Below are positions 36,192-45,699 of a DNA stretch of 64,000 nt, piece after piece. Source of the stretch: Nocardioides astragali (GTDB taxonomy: Bacteria > Actinomycetota > Actinomycetes > Propionibacteriales > Nocardioidaceae); the NCBI RefSeq assembly GCF_024436375.1, contig NZ_JAFMZM010000004.1, forward strand, positions 248,001 through 312,000, in the 5' to 3' direction. Position numbers and translations under genes: made by a program. Below the pieces are notes generated by a model, which worked only from the letters and a program-made list of their open reading frames with translations, did no database searches and was not told where the DNA came from. How positions within the stretch are numbered: the stretch's first letter is position 1; each line of letters starts with the position of its first letter.

Positions 36192-36785
36192 GTGTCGCCC
36201 GTGAGAGAGGTGGCCTGGTTCCGGCCGCCGGCTGACGACGCCGGCACCCTCAACGCCTGCTACAACGCCCTCGACATCCATGTCATCCGAGGTCGCGCCG
36301 ACGACGTCGCCCTCGTCGATGCGGACGGCGAGTGGACGTTCGCACGACTCCTCACCGACGTGGCCGCCTGCGCCGGGGTGCTGCAGGCGTTCGGCGTCGG
36401 GGTCGGCGACCGGGTCGCGGTCGGCGACCTGTCGCTCCGGACGTTGGTCACCGTGGTGCTGGCGATCGCCCGCGTGGGCGCGGTGGCGGTGTACGACAAC
36501 TCGGCCGCTCCGGACGCCCCGGTGCGGGTCGGCAGTGCGGACGGGGCCGTCACGTTCGGCATCGACGACGAGGAGGTGCCGTGGGACGTCGCGCTGCGCG
36601 CCGGGCGGACCGACCCGGCGCCGTGCGCCGACGTACCAGGTGACGCGATCCTCTCGTGCCACGGTGACGACACCCTGTCCGTGCTCGAGGCGCTCGGCGC
36701 GACGGACGGGCCGACGCCGACCACGGCCGGTGCCGCCCTCGTCGAGGTCGGCGGCCTGGAGATGTGGTCGTTCGCCGGGCGGTAG
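36192..36785 (+). CDS. truncated AMP-binding (acyl-CoA synthetase N-terminal) protein
   Basis: The 197-residue product begins like an acetyl/propionyl-CoA synthetase: VAWFRPPADDAGTLNACYNALDIHVIRGRADDVALVDADGEWTF... is followed by VAACAGVLQAFGVGVGDRVAVGD, the start of the ANL domain. After about residue 110 the similarity fades and no P-loop (TSGTTG), hinge or C-terminal lysine domain follows; complete enzymes have 500-650 residues. It could be a gene remnant or an adaptor. It starts two bases after the M1 peptidase stop and ends four bases before a convergent AAA gene. Confidence 0.6.
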   Translation: MSPVREVAWFRPPADDAGTLNACYNALDIHVIRGRADDVALVDADGEWTFARLLTDVAACAGVLQAFGVGVGDRVAVGDLSLRTLVTVVLAIARVGAVAVYDNSAAPDAPVRVGSADGAVTFGIDDEEVPWDVALRAGRTDPAPCADVPGDAILSCHGDDTLSVLEALGATDGPTPTTAGAALVEVGGLEMWSFAGR

Positions 36786-36789
36786 CCGG

Positions 36790-38046
36790 CTAGCGCTGCT
36801 TGCGCAGCCACTTGGCCAGGTCGTCGTACTCGCCCGAGGCGTTGGCGTAGAGCGCGACGTTGCGGGCAGTCTCCATCCAGGGTCCGATCGAGGGTCGGAT
36901 CTCGCTGAGTGCCTGGTCGAAGTCCGCCATGCCGATCATCCGCACCTTTCCGGAGCCGACGGACTCCATGAGCGCGTTCTCGGACGCCGATTCGCACAGA
37001 TGGGCGAGGTCGGCGCCGCTGAAGCCTTCGGTGGCCTTGGCCAGCCGTCGGGTGTCGATGCGCTCGACGGGCCGGTCGCGCAGGTGCGTGCGCAGGATCG
37101 CCTCGCGCGCCTCCCGGTCGGGCGGAAGCACGAGCAGGGTGCGGTCCAGGCGACCAGGTCGGCGCAGGGCGGGGTCCACGTCCCAGGGGTGGTTGGTGGC
37201 GGCGAGGACGAAGACGCCCTCGTTGTCCGATCCGACGCCGTCGAGCTCGGTGAGGAGCTGGTTGACGGTCGTCCGGGTGCCGGAGTTGCGGGTCAGCGAC
37301 CGCTTCTGCCCGATCGCGTCCAGCTCGTCGAGGAACAGCACGCAGGGGGCCGAGCTGCGGGCGACCTCGAACAGCTCCTTGACGTTGCGCTCGCTCTGCC
37401 CGATGTACATGTCGAGCACATCGGCGAGCGAGACGTGGATGAACGAGGCGCCCAGCTCGCCGGCGACCGCCTTGGCGAGGTACGTCTTGCCGCATCCCGG
37501 CGGGCCGTAGAGCAGCAGCCCGCCGCGGAGGGACTTGCCGTAGAGGCGGCGCAGCTCGGGGTTGCGCAGCGGCGCCAGGAAGCTCGCCTCGAGGCGCTTC
37601 TTGACCTCGCTCAACCCGCCGACGTCGGCGAGGCGGATGCCGACCAACTCCACGTCGTACGGCGCCGGGCCGGGGTCCTCGGTGGAGCCGTCGACGAACA
37701 TCGGCCCGACGGTCTCCCCGACGTCGGACTCGGCGGCGTGCCAGTCGAACTCGGTCGGCACGGCAGGAGAGCGGGGCTCCCGGGCGGTCTGGTCGCCACT
37801 GCCGCTCGCTGTGTCGACCGGATCGTCATCGGGCCGTGGTGCCGACGCGGTGCCCATCGCGCGCGACATCACGTCTCGGGCCTCGAGGGAGCCCGGCTCC
37901 GCGGCCAGCACGGTGGCGGCGTGCTCGACGGCCTCGGGCCCGCGCCCGGCGTCCACGAGCAGGCCGGCGAGGTGCAGCCGGAGCGTCAGGTCAGCGGGGG
38001 CAGCTCGTACGGCGGCGCTCAGGCTCTCGATCAGTCGCTCGTCCAC
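36790..38046 (-). CDS. AAA+ ATPase with N-terminal TPR-like region
   Basis: The 418-residue protein has two helical repeats at the N-terminus (ADLTLRLHLAGLLVDAGRGPEAVEHAATVLAAEPGSLEARDVM), a disordered linker, and one classical AAA module like FtsH/Cdc48: Walker A GPPGCGKT (181-188), pore loop MYIGQSERN, Walker B CVLFLDELDAIG, sensor ATNHPWDVDPALRRPGRLDR with the arginine finger. No protease domain or membrane anchor is present. TAGGGT (38058 to 38053, minus) precedes the GTG by six bases. With the two TPR-membrane genes upstream it may form a substrate-remodelling system. Confidence 0.85.
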   Translation of the reverse strand: MDERLIESLSAAVRAAPADLTLRLHLAGLLVDAGRGPEAVEHAATVLAAEPGSLEARDVMSRAMGTASAPRPDDDPVDTASGSGDQTAREPRSPAVPTEFDWHAAESDVGETVGPMFVDGSTEDPGPAPYDVELVGIRLADVGGLSEVKKRLEASFLAPLRNPELRRLYGKSLRGGLLLYGPPGCGKTYLAKAVAGELGASFIHVSLADVLDMYIGQSERNVKELFEVARSSAPCVLFLDELDAIGQKRSLTRNSGTRTTVNQLLTELDGVGSDNEGVFVLAATNHPWDVDPALRRPGRLDRTLLVLPPDREAREAILRTHLRDRPVERIDTRRLAKATEGFSGADLAHLCESASENALMESVGSGKVRMIGMADFDQALSEIRPSIGPWMETARNVALYANASGEYDDLAKWLRKQR

Positions 38047-38067
38047 CCGGCCACCCTAGGAGGACGA

Positions 38068-39123
38068 TCACCTGCCGCGCACCAGATTGACCGCGGCGTA
38101 GCCGATCCACCCGATCACGCACACCATGCCCAGGACCCGAAGGACGCCGCCCAGCATGATCCCCGCGGCGACCGCCACGGAGTGGGGCGCGAAGGCGAGC
38201 AGCAGGACGCCGACGGACAGGAGCAGGAGCAGGCCGATGAGGTACTTGCCCTGCCAGCGCGCCCGGCCCCAGATACCTCGACCCCACTGGCTCACGCCAC
38301 GGGGGAGCTGCTCGCGGACCCGGTGGACCAGCAGCCCCACGACCGCGACGTAGGCCAGTCCGCTCACCGCGCGGGTCCACCACGGCGCCTCCGTGGCCAG
38401 GAGGATGCCGAGCACGATGGCCGCGCCGAACAGCGACCAGACCACCCGCCTGCCGAGCAGGAACAGCACGATGTCGAGGTTCTGGTGGAGGCGCTTCTCC
38501 TGGGGGTCGTTGCCGACCGCCGAACGGAGCAGCCCCGCCGCGCGCCGCAGCTGGCCGCGGTCCAGCTCGGTGGCGGCGAGGTTGTTCTGGGCCAGGGTGT
38601 GGTGCGGGTCGATGGCCAGCGCGTTGCGGAAGGCGGCCTGGGCACCGGCGGGGTTCCCGAGCGCGTCGAGGCACAGGCCGACGAGGTTGTGGGCGTCGGG
38701 GTTGTGCGGCGCGAGGTTCACCGCCCGCACCCCCGCGTCGTACGCGTCCCGGACCCGGGGTCGAGGCAGGGCCAGCAGCGCCCGGGCGTACTGGTAGTGC
38801 GAGGTGAAGTCGTGCGGAGCCAGCTGCACCGCCCGTTCGGCGGCTGTGAGCGCTCCCGCCCCGTCGCGGCGGTCGCAGAGGATGTCGGTCAGCACGTGGT
38901 AGCCGCCCTCGTGCTCCGGCGCCAGCACCAGAGCGCTGCGGACGGCCTGCTCGGCCTCCTCGTGCCGGTCCTGGCGATTGAGCGCCCGGCCCAGGCCCAG
39001 CAGCGCCGGCACCGACTCGGGGTCGGTGGCGAGCACGTCGCGGAAACGCTGCTCGGCCTCGACGTCGCGGCGCAGGTCGAGGAGGCTCTCGGCGTGGGCG
39101 ATCGCTCGCCAGTCCCCGATCAC
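38068..39123 (-). CDS. TPR-repeat membrane protein (paralog 2)
   Basis: The 351-residue protein has about five tetratricopeptide repeats in its N-terminal 210 residues (for example PESVPALLGLGRALNRQDRHEEAEQAV and PHNPDAHNLVGLCLDALGNPAGAQAAF) and then four or five membrane helices. The repeats should face the cytoplasm and bind partner proteins. It is a paralog of the gene just upstream, which ends one base earlier, so the pair is an operon. Function unknown. Confidence 0.8.
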   Translation of the reverse strand: MIGDWRAIAHAESLLDLRRDVEAEQRFRDVLATDPESVPALLGLGRALNRQDRHEEAEQAVRSALVLAPEHEGGYHVLTDILCDRRDGAGALTAAERAVQLAPHDFTSHYQYARALLALPRPRVRDAYDAGVRAVNLAPHNPDAHNLVGLCLDALGNPAGAQAAFRNALAIDPHHTLAQNNLAATELDRGQLRRAAGLLRSAVGNDPQEKRLHQNLDIVLFLLGRRVVWSLFGAAIVLGILLATEAPWWTRAVSGLAYVAVVGLLVHRVREQLPRGVSQWGRGIWGRARWQGKYLIGLLLLLSVGVLLLAFAPHSVAVAAGIMLGGVLRVLGMVCVIGWIGYAAVNLVRGR

Positions 39124-39124
39124 G

Positions 39125-40174
39125 TCAGGACTCCTCGGGCGAGTTCGGGCCGACCGATCGCATCATGAGGAGAACCCCGAGCGCGAGCAGCGCAGCGAGG
39201 GTCGAGAGGGCGAGTATGAGGGCAACCCGGGACGGGGGAAACCAGGCCACGCCACAGACTCCCAGCACGGACCATCCGAAGATCAGGACTGGAAGCTCAT
39301 GTCGCGTGGTGCGGCGCGGAACCATCAGGCGCCACGAGCCTCGAGGCAAGTTCCTGAAGGGCGGGACGAGCGGGCCAACCGCAGCGAATGCGGCGCCGCC
39401 GGCCAGGGGAACGAACACTGAAGACGGGATCCAGAAGTACAAGGTGCCGAGGATGATCGTCGTGAGTGCCGCGACCAGTGCCGTGTGCAACAAGACCGTC
39501 GCAGCAGCTCTCCCGAGGCTCGCGTGGAGCTCGTCCTCCTGGGGGCTCGTGGCCAGGGCCCGGCTGAGAGTCAGGGCGCCGTCCGCCAGCTCGCCTCGGT
39601 CGAGCTGGAGGGAGGCGAGGTTGCGCTGGGCGTGGGCGTGCTGGGGATCGATGGCCAGAGCGTTGTTGAAGGCCCTCTCCGCTGTCTTTACGTCATCGGC
39701 CCGCCACCGGGTGATGCCGTACATGTTGTGTGCGTCGGCTTCATGGGGGGCGAGCGTCACTGCTCGGTGGGCAGCCAGTTCAGCCACCCGCCGGGAGTCC
39801 TCCCCGCCCATGTCCAGACGGGCGCCGGCCACAACCAGGTGAGTCGTCCAGTCATCCGGGCTGAGCGCGACTGCCCGCAGGGCGACGTCGTAGGCGTCAT
39901 GGGCATGTCTGGCCTCGAGCAGCACCGCGGCAAGCAGGATCATGTGCTCGACCTCGTGGGGATCGAGTCGAACCGCCTCTCGTGCGGGGTGCACAGCCTC
40001 CGCCGGTCGGCCCTGGATGAGCAACGCACGAGCCAGCAGGTGCACGAGGTGTGCTGAGCCCGGGTCGGTGGCCAACGCGCCGCGCACTGATCGCTCGGCC
40101 TGTTCGCCACGGCCGAGCTCCAGCAGGGCCTCGGCGTGAGCGATCTGGCGGTCGTGATCATCCACGCCGCCCAT
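39125..40174 (-). CDS. TPR-repeat membrane protein (paralog 1)
   Basis: The 349-residue product shares the layout of its neighbour: TPRs (AHAEALLELGRGEQAERSVRGALATDPGS; ADAHNMYGITRWRADDVKTAERAFNNALAIDPQHAHAQRNLASLQLDRGEL) followed by four predicted membrane helices. The paralogs match best at NNALAIDP / RNALAIDP and LDRGxL. Its 3' third is less GC-rich than surrounding genes, which may mean weaker constraint. The ATG at 40174 lies 17 bases from the divergent dxr GTG. Function unknown. Confidence 0.78.
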   Translation of the reverse strand: MGGVDDHDRQIAHAEALLELGRGEQAERSVRGALATDPGSAHLVHLLARALLIQGRPAEAVHPAREAVRLDPHEVEHMILLAAVLLEARHAHDAYDVALRAVALSPDDWTTHLVVAGARLDMGGEDSRRVAELAAHRAVTLAPHEADAHNMYGITRWRADDVKTAERAFNNALAIDPQHAHAQRNLASLQLDRGELADGALTLSRALATSPQEDELHASLGRAAATVLLHTALVAALTTIILGTLYFWIPSSVFVPLAGGAAFAAVGPLVPPFRNLPRGSWRLMVPRRTTRHELPVLIFGWSVLGVCGVAWFPPSRVALILALSTLAALLALGVLLMMRSVGPNSPEES

Positions 40175-40191
40175 CCTGACAAACTGACCGG
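40175..40191. promoter_or_regulatory. 17-bp divergent leaderless promoter region
   Basis: The two start codons are only 17 bases apart. On the plus strand CAAACT (40180-40185) stands six bases before the dxr GTG; on the minus strand CAGTTT (40186 to 40181) stands six bases before the TPR gene ATG. The two -10 candidates overlap by five bases, so a single symmetric element may open for both directions. Confidence 0.45.
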
Positions 40192-41280
40192 GTGACTGTC
40201 CGCGACATCGTGATCCTCGGCTCGACCGGATCCATCGGCACCCAGGCTCTCGACCTCGTCCGGGCCAACCCCGACCGGTTCCGGGTGGTCGGGCTCACCG
40301 CCGGCGGCTCCCAGCCCGAGCTGTTCGACGCCCAGGTCGCGGAGTTCGCACCGGCGTACGCCGGGGTGGGGGAGGACGCCTCGACCGAGGCGGCCGCACG
40401 GGAGTGCGACGTCGTGCTCAACGGCATCACCGGGGCGGTCGGACTACGGCCGACGCTCGCCGCGCTCGACGCGGGCAACACCCTCGCCCTGGCCAACAAG
40501 GAGTCGCTCATCATCGGTGGACCACTCGTCAAGGAGCGTGCCCGGCCGGGCCAGATCGTCCCCGTGGACTCCGAGCACAGCGCCATCGCGCAGAGCCTGC
40601 GCGCCGGCTCCGCCGGTGAGGTACGACGTCTCGTGCTGACGGCGTCCGGCGGCCCTTTCCGCGGGCGGAGCGCCGCCGAGCTGGCCGACGTCACTCCCGA
40701 GCAGGCGCTGGCCCACCCCAACTTCGCGATGGGCCGGGTGATCACCACCAACTCCGCGACCCTCGTCAACAAGGGTCTGGAGGTGATCGAGGCGCACCTG
40801 CTCTTCGACGTCCCCTTCGACCGCATCGACGTCGTCGTGCACCCGCAACAGCTCATCCACTCGATGGTCGAGTTCGTCGACGGGGCCGCGGTCGCGCAGC
40901 TGGGGCTTCCGACGATGCTGGTGCCGATCGCCATCGGCATGGCCTGGCCCGACCGGGTCCCCGACGCGGAGACGCCGATCGACTGGACGAAGACCTCCGA
41001 CTGGCGCTTCGAGCCCCTCGACGACGAGGTGTTCCCCGCGGTCACCCTCGCCCGGGCGGCGGGGGAGCGCGGCGGCACCGCCCCGGCGGTCTACAACGCC
41101 GCCAACGAGGTCGCCGTCGACGCGTTCCACGAGGGCCGGCTGCGCTTTCCCGACATCGTGACGACGGTTTCGCGGATCCTGGACGCGCACGACGTACCAT
41201 CGAGGGAGCACTTCACCGTGGACGACGTCCTCGCCGCCGATGCTTGGGCGCGCGCAGAGGCCGCTGCCCTCATCACCTGA
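40192..41280 (+). CDS. dxr: 1-deoxy-D-xylulose-5-phosphate reductoisomerase
   Basis: The 362-residue enzyme makes MEP in the non-mevalonate isoprenoid pathway, using NADPH and a divalent metal. Motifs: NADPH site [46 protein letters not shown] and [26 protein letters not shown]. The GTG is placed by the leaderless promoter and gives the usual N-terminus. It is followed by rip1 and ispG, the standard actinobacterial dxr-rip-ispG order. Confidence 0.97.
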   Translation: MTVRDIVILGSTGSIGTQALDLVRANPDRFRVVGLTAGGSQPELFDAQVAEFAPAYAGVGEDASTEAAARECDVVLNGITGAVGLRPTLAALDAGNTLALANKESLIIGGPLVKERARPGQIVPVDSEHSAIAQSLRAGSAGEVRRLVLTASGGPFRGRSAAELADVTPEQALAHPNFAMGRVITTNSATLVNKGLEVIEAHLLFDVPFDRIDVVVHPQQLIHSMVEFVDGAAVAQLGLPTMLVPIAIGMAWPDRVPDAETPIDWTKTSDWRFEPLDDEVFPAVTLARAAGERGGTAPAVYNAANEVAVDAFHEGRLRFPDIVTTVSRILDAHDVPSREHFTVDDVLAADAWARAEAAALIT

Positions 41281-41295
41281 CAAGGACTCGCCTGC

Positions 41296-42642
41296 ATGAC
41301 CGCCGTGCTCTACACCCTTGGTGTCGTCACCTTCGTCGTGGCGATCCTCGTCTCGATCGGGCTCCACGAGTTCGGTCACCTGGTGCCGGCCAAGAAGTTC
41401 GGCTGCAAGGTGCCGCAGTGGTTCATCGGCTTCGGACCGACCGTGTGGAGCAAGCAGATCGGCGAGACCGAGTACGGCGTCAAGGCGATCCCGCTCGGCG
41501 GCTACGTCAAGATCGTCGGGATGCTGCCCCCGGGGGCGGCCGGCCTCGTCGAGGAGACGACGTACGACGAGGACGGCGAAGCGGTGCACAAGGTGCGGCG
41601 CTCCAACACCGGCCTGTTCACGCAGCTGATCTCCGACGCCCGCGCCGCCGAGTGGGAGTACGTCAAGAAGCACGACACCGACCGGCTCTTCTACCGCCTC
41701 CCGTGGTGGAAGAAGGTGATCGTGATGGCGGGCGGGCCGATGGTCAACATCGCCATCGCCCTGTCCCTGTTCGCGATCCTGTTCGCGACGTACGGCAACC
41801 CGCGCGACCGGGTCGTGGAGCCCACGGTGGCGTCGGTGCCCGAGTGCGTGATCCCGGTGGAGGAGCTCGGGCGCGACTGCACCGCCGCCGATCCCGCCAC
41901 GCCGGCCAAGGAGGCCGGGATCCGGCAAGGCGACGAGATCGTCAGCTTCAACGGTGCGCCTTTCCGCGACTGGGACAGCTTCCAGTCGCAGATCCGTGCC
42001 AACGCCGACGGCGACGCGGTGATCGAGGTCCGCCGCGACGGCGAGCTGCTCACCTTGACCACCAACACCACCGTCACCCTGCGCCGGACCTCGATCGAGG
42101 ACCAGACCCTCACCGAGGTCGGCTTCCTCGGTGTGCAGCCCGAGAGCCACCTCCGGACCGGTGGCCTGCTCTACACCGCCGGCCAGATGGGGACGATGAC
42201 GGTCGAGACGGTCCAGGCGCTCGGCCAGCTGCCGGTCAAGGTCTACGAGGTCGGTCGCGCGGTCGTCGGGCTGCAGGAGCGCGACCCGCAGAGTCCCGTC
42301 TCGATCGTGGGCGGTGGCCGGTTCGCCGGTGAGGCCGCGTCCAGCGACGACTTCCCCCTCCTCGACAAGCTCGTCACGCTGCTCTTCCTGATCGCGAGCT
42401 TCAACTTCTTCATCGGCATGTTCAACTTCGTGCCGCTGCTGCCGCTCGACGGCGGCCACATCGCCGGTGCGCTCTACGAAGGTCTCAAGCGCGGCGTCGC
42501 CCGGCTGCGCGGTCGCCCCGACCCCGGCCACGTCGACGTCGCCAAGCTGCTGCCGGTCGCGTACGTCGTCGGGTTGGCGATGCTCGTCATGGGCGTGGTC
42601 CTGATCGTCGCGGACTTCGTGGTCCCGCTCCACATCAGCTGA
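41296..42642 (+). CDS. rip1: M50 site-2 zinc metalloprotease (Rip1/RseP)
   Basis: The 448-residue intramembrane protease cuts anti-sigma factors and other single-pass proteins within the membrane. The zinc motif is HEFGH (H24, E25, H28) in the first helix; a PDZ domain lies around residues 190-270 (KEAGIRQGDEIVSFNGAPFRDWDSF), and the third ligand motif is FVPLLPLDGGHIAGALYEGL near the C-terminus. A charged insertion (ETTYDEDGEAVHKVRRSNTG) follows the first helix. It lies 15 bases after dxr and matches M. tuberculosis Rip1 in place and form. Confidence 0.95.
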   Translation: MTAVLYTLGVVTFVVAILVSIGLHEFGHLVPAKKFGCKVPQWFIGFGPTVWSKQIGETEYGVKAIPLGGYVKIVGMLPPGAAGLVEETTYDEDGEAVHKVRRSNTGLFTQLISDARAAEWEYVKKHDTDRLFYRLPWWKKVIVMAGGPMVNIAIALSLFAILFATYGNPRDRVVEPTVASVPECVIPVEELGRDCTAADPATPAKEAGIRQGDEIVSFNGAPFRDWDSFQSQIRANADGDAVIEVRRDGELLTLTTNTTVTLRRTSIEDQTLTEVGFLGVQPESHLRTGGLLYTAGQMGTMTVETVQALGQLPVKVYEVGRAVVGLQERDPQSPVSIVGGGRFAGEAASSDDFPLLDKLVTLLFLIASFNFFIGMFNFVPLLPLDGGHIAGALYEGLKRGVARLRGRPDPGHVDVAKLLPVAYVVGLAMLVMGVVLIVADFVVPLHIS

Positions 42643-42689
42643 ACGTCGCCGAGTCGGGCCAGGGAAGGTCCGCCTCCTAGACTGACGCC

Positions 42690-43841
42690 ATGACTGCCGT
42701 CGGCCTGGGCATGCCTGCCCTCCCCCCGCCCGTGCTGGCTCCGCGCCGCCAGACCCGCCAGATCAAGGTGGGGTCCGTGGGCGTGGGCAGCGAGTCGCCG
42801 ATCTCGGTGCAGTCGATGACCACGACGCTGACCTCCGACGTCAACTCGACGCTCCAGCAGATCGCCGAGCTCACCGCCACCGGGTGCGACATCGTCCGCG
42901 TCGCGTGCCCGAGCCAGGACGACGCCGACGCGCTGCCGCAGATCGCGCAGCACTCGCAGATCCCCGTGATCGCCGACATCCACTTCCAGCCCAAGTACGT
43001 CTTCGCGGCGATCGACGCCGGCTGTGCGGCGGTGCGGGTCAACCCGGGCAACATCCGCAAGTTCGACGACCAGGTCAAGGAGATCGCCCGGGCGGCCAAG
43101 GACCGCGGCACCTCGATCCGCATCGGCGTCAATGCCGGGTCGCTCGACAAGCGGATCCTCGACAAGTACGGCAAGGCCACCCCCGAGGCGCTCGTCGAGT
43201 CCGCCGTCTGGGAGGCGGGCCTCTTCGAGGAGCACGACTTCCACGACTTCAAGATCTCCGTCAAGCACAACGACCCCGTCGTGATGGTGCGCGCCTACGA
43301 GCTGCTGGCCGAGGCCGGTGACTGGCCGCTGCACCTCGGCGTCACCGAGGCCGGCCCGGCCTTCCAGGGCACCATCAAGTCCGCGGTCGCGTTCGGCCAC
43401 CTGCTCGGCCAGGGCATCGGCGACACCATCCGCGTCTCCCTGTCGGCGCCCCCGGTGGAGGAGGTCAAGGTCGGCCTCCAGATCCTCGAGTCGCTCAACC
43501 TCAAGCCGCGCCGCCTCGAGATCGTCTCCTGCCCGTCCTGCGGACGCGCCCAGGTCGACGTCTACAAGCTCGCCGAGGAGGTCACCGCCGGCCTCGACGG
43601 GCTGGAGGTGCCGCTGCGCGTCGCGGTCATGGGCTGCGTCGTCAACGGACCCGGCGAGGCCCGGGAGGCCGACCTCGGTGTCGCCTCGGGCAACGGCAAG
43701 GGACAGATCTTCGTCAAGGGCGAGGTCATCAAGACGGTGCCCGAGTCGCAGATCGTCGAGACGCTCATCGAGGAGGCCATGCGCCTCGCCGAGGGGATGG
43801 AGCCGGTCGACGGCGCGGAGGCGACGGTCAGCGTCAGCTGA
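42690..43841 (+). CDS. ispG: 4-hydroxy-3-methylbut-2-enyl-diphosphate synthase
   Basis: The 383-residue iron-sulfur enzyme converts MEcPP to HMBPP, the penultimate MEP-pathway step. Motifs: [21 protein letters not shown], the TIM barrel with [17 protein letters not shown] and [11 protein letters not shown], and the cluster ligands in [14 protein letters not shown] and [22 protein letters not shown] (42678-42683) is six bases before the ATG, giving a leaderless transcript separate from dxr-rip1. Confidence 0.97.
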   Translation: MTAVGLGMPALPPPVLAPRRQTRQIKVGSVGVGSESPISVQSMTTTLTSDVNSTLQQIAELTATGCDIVRVACPSQDDADALPQIAQHSQIPVIADIHFQPKYVFAAIDAGCAAVRVNPGNIRKFDDQVKEIARAAKDRGTSIRIGVNAGSLDKRILDKYGKATPEALVESAVWEAGLFEEHDFHDFKISVKHNDPVVMVRAYELLAEAGDWPLHLGVTEAGPAFQGTIKSAVAFGHLLGQGIGDTIRVSLSAPPVEEVKVGLQILESLNLKPRRLEIVSCPSCGRAQVDVYKLAEEVTAGLDGLEVPLRVAVMGCVVNGPGEAREADLGVASGNGKGQIFVKGEVIKTVPESQIVETLIEEAMRLAEGMEPVDGAEATVSVS

Positions 43842-43864
43842 GAGCCGTGCCTTAGGCTCGCGAC

Positions 43865-44716
43865 GTGCTGAGGACCCGCGAGCAGGTGCGCGTGCTGGGC
43901 CCGGGCGACCGGGACCGGTTCGTGGCGCTCGCCGAGCAGGACCCGGTCGTCAACGTCTTCGCCGACTACCGAGCCCGACTCACCAACCTCGACGAGCGGT
44001 GGCTCGGCGGGCAGGTCTGGGGCCGGTTCGAGGGCGAGGAGCTGGTCGCCGGCTGCCACCTGGGCGCCAACCTCGTACCCGTGCAGTGCAGCCCGGACGA
44101 CGTGGGCGCGTTCGCCGACGTGGCGCTGCGCCGCCGCGGCACCGTCGGCACCATGGTCGGTCCCCACGACGTCGTCGCGGCCCTGTGGGACCTGGTCGAG
44201 GCGCGGTGGTCGCGACCGCGGGAGATCCGGTTGCGCCAGCCGCACCTGGAGATGCACCACCTGTCGTCGGTGGCGCCCGCGGCCGACGTACGGCTGACGA
44301 CGCCTGGTGACCTCGAGGCGCTCTACCCCGCGTGCGTGGCGATGTACACCGAGGAGGTCGGCGTCTCGCCCGAGAACGACGCGGGTGGGGGCGACCTCTA
44401 CCGCGCGCGAGTCCAGCAGCTGATCGGTCGGGGTTGGTCGCTGGCCAGCTTCGACGAGCACGGGGTCGTGTTCAAGGCCGAGATCGCCTGCGTGACGCCG
44501 TACGCCGCCCAGGTGCAGGGCGTGTGGGTGCGTCCCGACCGCCGCGGGCAGGGCCTGTCGGTCAGCGGCATGGCCGCCGTCGTCTCCCACGTGCTCGGCT
44601 CCGGGATGGCGCCGGTCGTCTCGCTCTACGTCAACGAGTGGAACGCGCCCGCCCGCGCGGCGTACGAACGTGTCGGTTTCGAGCAGACGGCGACCTTCGC
44701 GACCCTCATGTTCTGA
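43865..44716 (+). CDS. GNAT acetyltransferase with N-terminal DUF4081-like domain
   Basis: The 283-residue protein corresponds to M. tuberculosis Rv2867c, which also follows ispG. The first ~140 residues form the DUF4081-type domain (LAEQDPVVNVFADYRARLTNLDERWLGGQVWG), the second half a GNAT fold with VQGVWVRPDRRGQGLSVSGMAAVV and YVNEWNAPARAAYERVGFEQTATFATLMF. The acceptor is unknown. TAGGCT (43853-43858) lies six bases before the GTG. Confidence 0.88.
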   Translation: MLRTREQVRVLGPGDRDRFVALAEQDPVVNVFADYRARLTNLDERWLGGQVWGRFEGEELVAGCHLGANLVPVQCSPDDVGAFADVALRRRGTVGTMVGPHDVVAALWDLVEARWSRPREIRLRQPHLEMHHLSSVAPAADVRLTTPGDLEALYPACVAMYTEEVGVSPENDAGGGDLYRARVQQLIGRGWSLASFDEHGVVFKAEIACVTPYAAQVQGVWVRPDRRGQGLSVSGMAAVVSHVLGSGMAPVVSLYVNEWNAPARAAYERVGFEQTATFATLMF

Positions 44717-44736
44717 GCGGGATCACTCCGGCAGCG

Positions 44737-45699
44737 CTACTCCGGTAGCGGAACCGGGTCCGACGCGGCCTGGCATCGCCTCGCGGAGCAGCGCACCATC
44801 GCCGTGCGGGTCGTGCCGTCGACCCGGAAGCTGATTGCGGTGTCGGTCTCGAAGACGATGTCCGTGAAGCGCTCGGCCGTCCAGCGGCCGAGCTGCCGGC
44901 CCGCGATGGTCCGGAGGATGAGCAGCCGGACCCTTCCGAAGGACGGGTCGACGCGCCGGTCGGTCGTGACGATCCGGCGGCCGTCGGGGGAAAGGGCGAC
45001 CACGCGCTCGTCGCACGACTTCCACAGGCGTCGGTGGGGTGTCGAGAGCCGCGCGACGAACGTGCAGTGCTCGCCGGGTGCCGTCCACCCCGCGGCGATG
45101 TCCTCGTCCAGGCTGCCGACCTGCAGGTGCCACTTGTCGTCGATGACGGTGCGCAGTGTGTCGCGCCTCCAGTTCCACACCATGACCCGGCCGCCGTCGC
45201 CCCCGATCAGCATCCGGTCGCCCGAGAGGTCGACGGGGTGCGCGAAGCGGCCGACGTTCTCGTCGACCCAGCTCCGGAAGACACGCGACGCAAGCCGCTT
45301 GCCGTCCCTGACTCGACGCACGCCGACAGCCGTGACCCCGTCGCCGGCGAGGGACGCCGTGCCGTAGAGCCGACCGTCGGTGCTGACGATGGTGTCCTCG
45401 TCGGCACCCGGCAGCCTGCGCTTCGCGCCGTCGTGATCGAGGAACACCGCGTCGGCGAAGCGGCGGTCACGCACGATGTATCCCCCTCGCGCCGGGGCGA
45501 CCAGCTCCGGGCGTTCGAGGGGTACGTCGATGCGGCGGGCGCCGTCGACGATCGTCGCGCCGTCGATGTACGGCCGGGCCAGGTCGGCGCCGCGGGGGAG
45601 CGACCCGGGCTCGAGGCCGGGTGCAGAGGCAGTGGCTGGCGCCACCGGTGCCAGCAGCAGGGCGATGGTGACCAGGGCGGCTCGTGCGTGGTGGCTCAC
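44737..45699 (-). CDS. secreted beta-propeller-like protein, paralog A
   Basis: The 320-residue product has a signal peptide (HHARAALVTIALLLAPVAPATASA) and a mature part made of short beta-strand repeats like those of propeller proteins, with VVALSPDGRRIVTTDRR as a WD/TolB-like blade. Conserved landmarks LPRGADLARPYIDG, LWKSCDERVVALSPDG and the C-terminal pair RCSARRCQAASDPVPLPE recur in the second paralog at 50.8-51.8 kb. The two cysteines near the end probably pair. It borders the sigma/CHAT cassette and is divergent from the sigma gene. Function unknown. Confidence 0.7.
   Translation of the reverse strand: MSHHARAALVTIALLLAPVAPATASAPGLEPGSLPRGADLARPYIDGATIVDGARRIDVPLERPELVAPARGGYIVRDRRFADAVFLDHDGAKRRLPGADEDTIVSTDGRLYGTASLAGDGVTAVGVRRVRDGKRLASRVFRSWVDENVGRFAHPVDLSGDRMLIGGDGGRVMVWNWRRDTLRTVIDDKWHLQVGSLDEDIAAGWTAPGEHCTFVARLSTPHRRLWKSCDERVVALSPDGRRIVTTDRRVDPSFGRVRLLILRTIAGRQLGRWTAERFTDIVFETDTAISFRVDGTTRTAMVRCSARRCQAASDPVPLPE

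Noticed and set aside
36280..39168. 962-codon open frame on the plus strand
   Set aside because: It runs opposite the AAA ATPase and a TPR gene, which have clear motifs; long antisense frames are expected in very GC-rich DNA.
40444..42633. 729-codon open frame on the minus strand
   Set aside because: It is the antisense of dxr and rip1; composition is His/Asp/Arg-rich without any domain.
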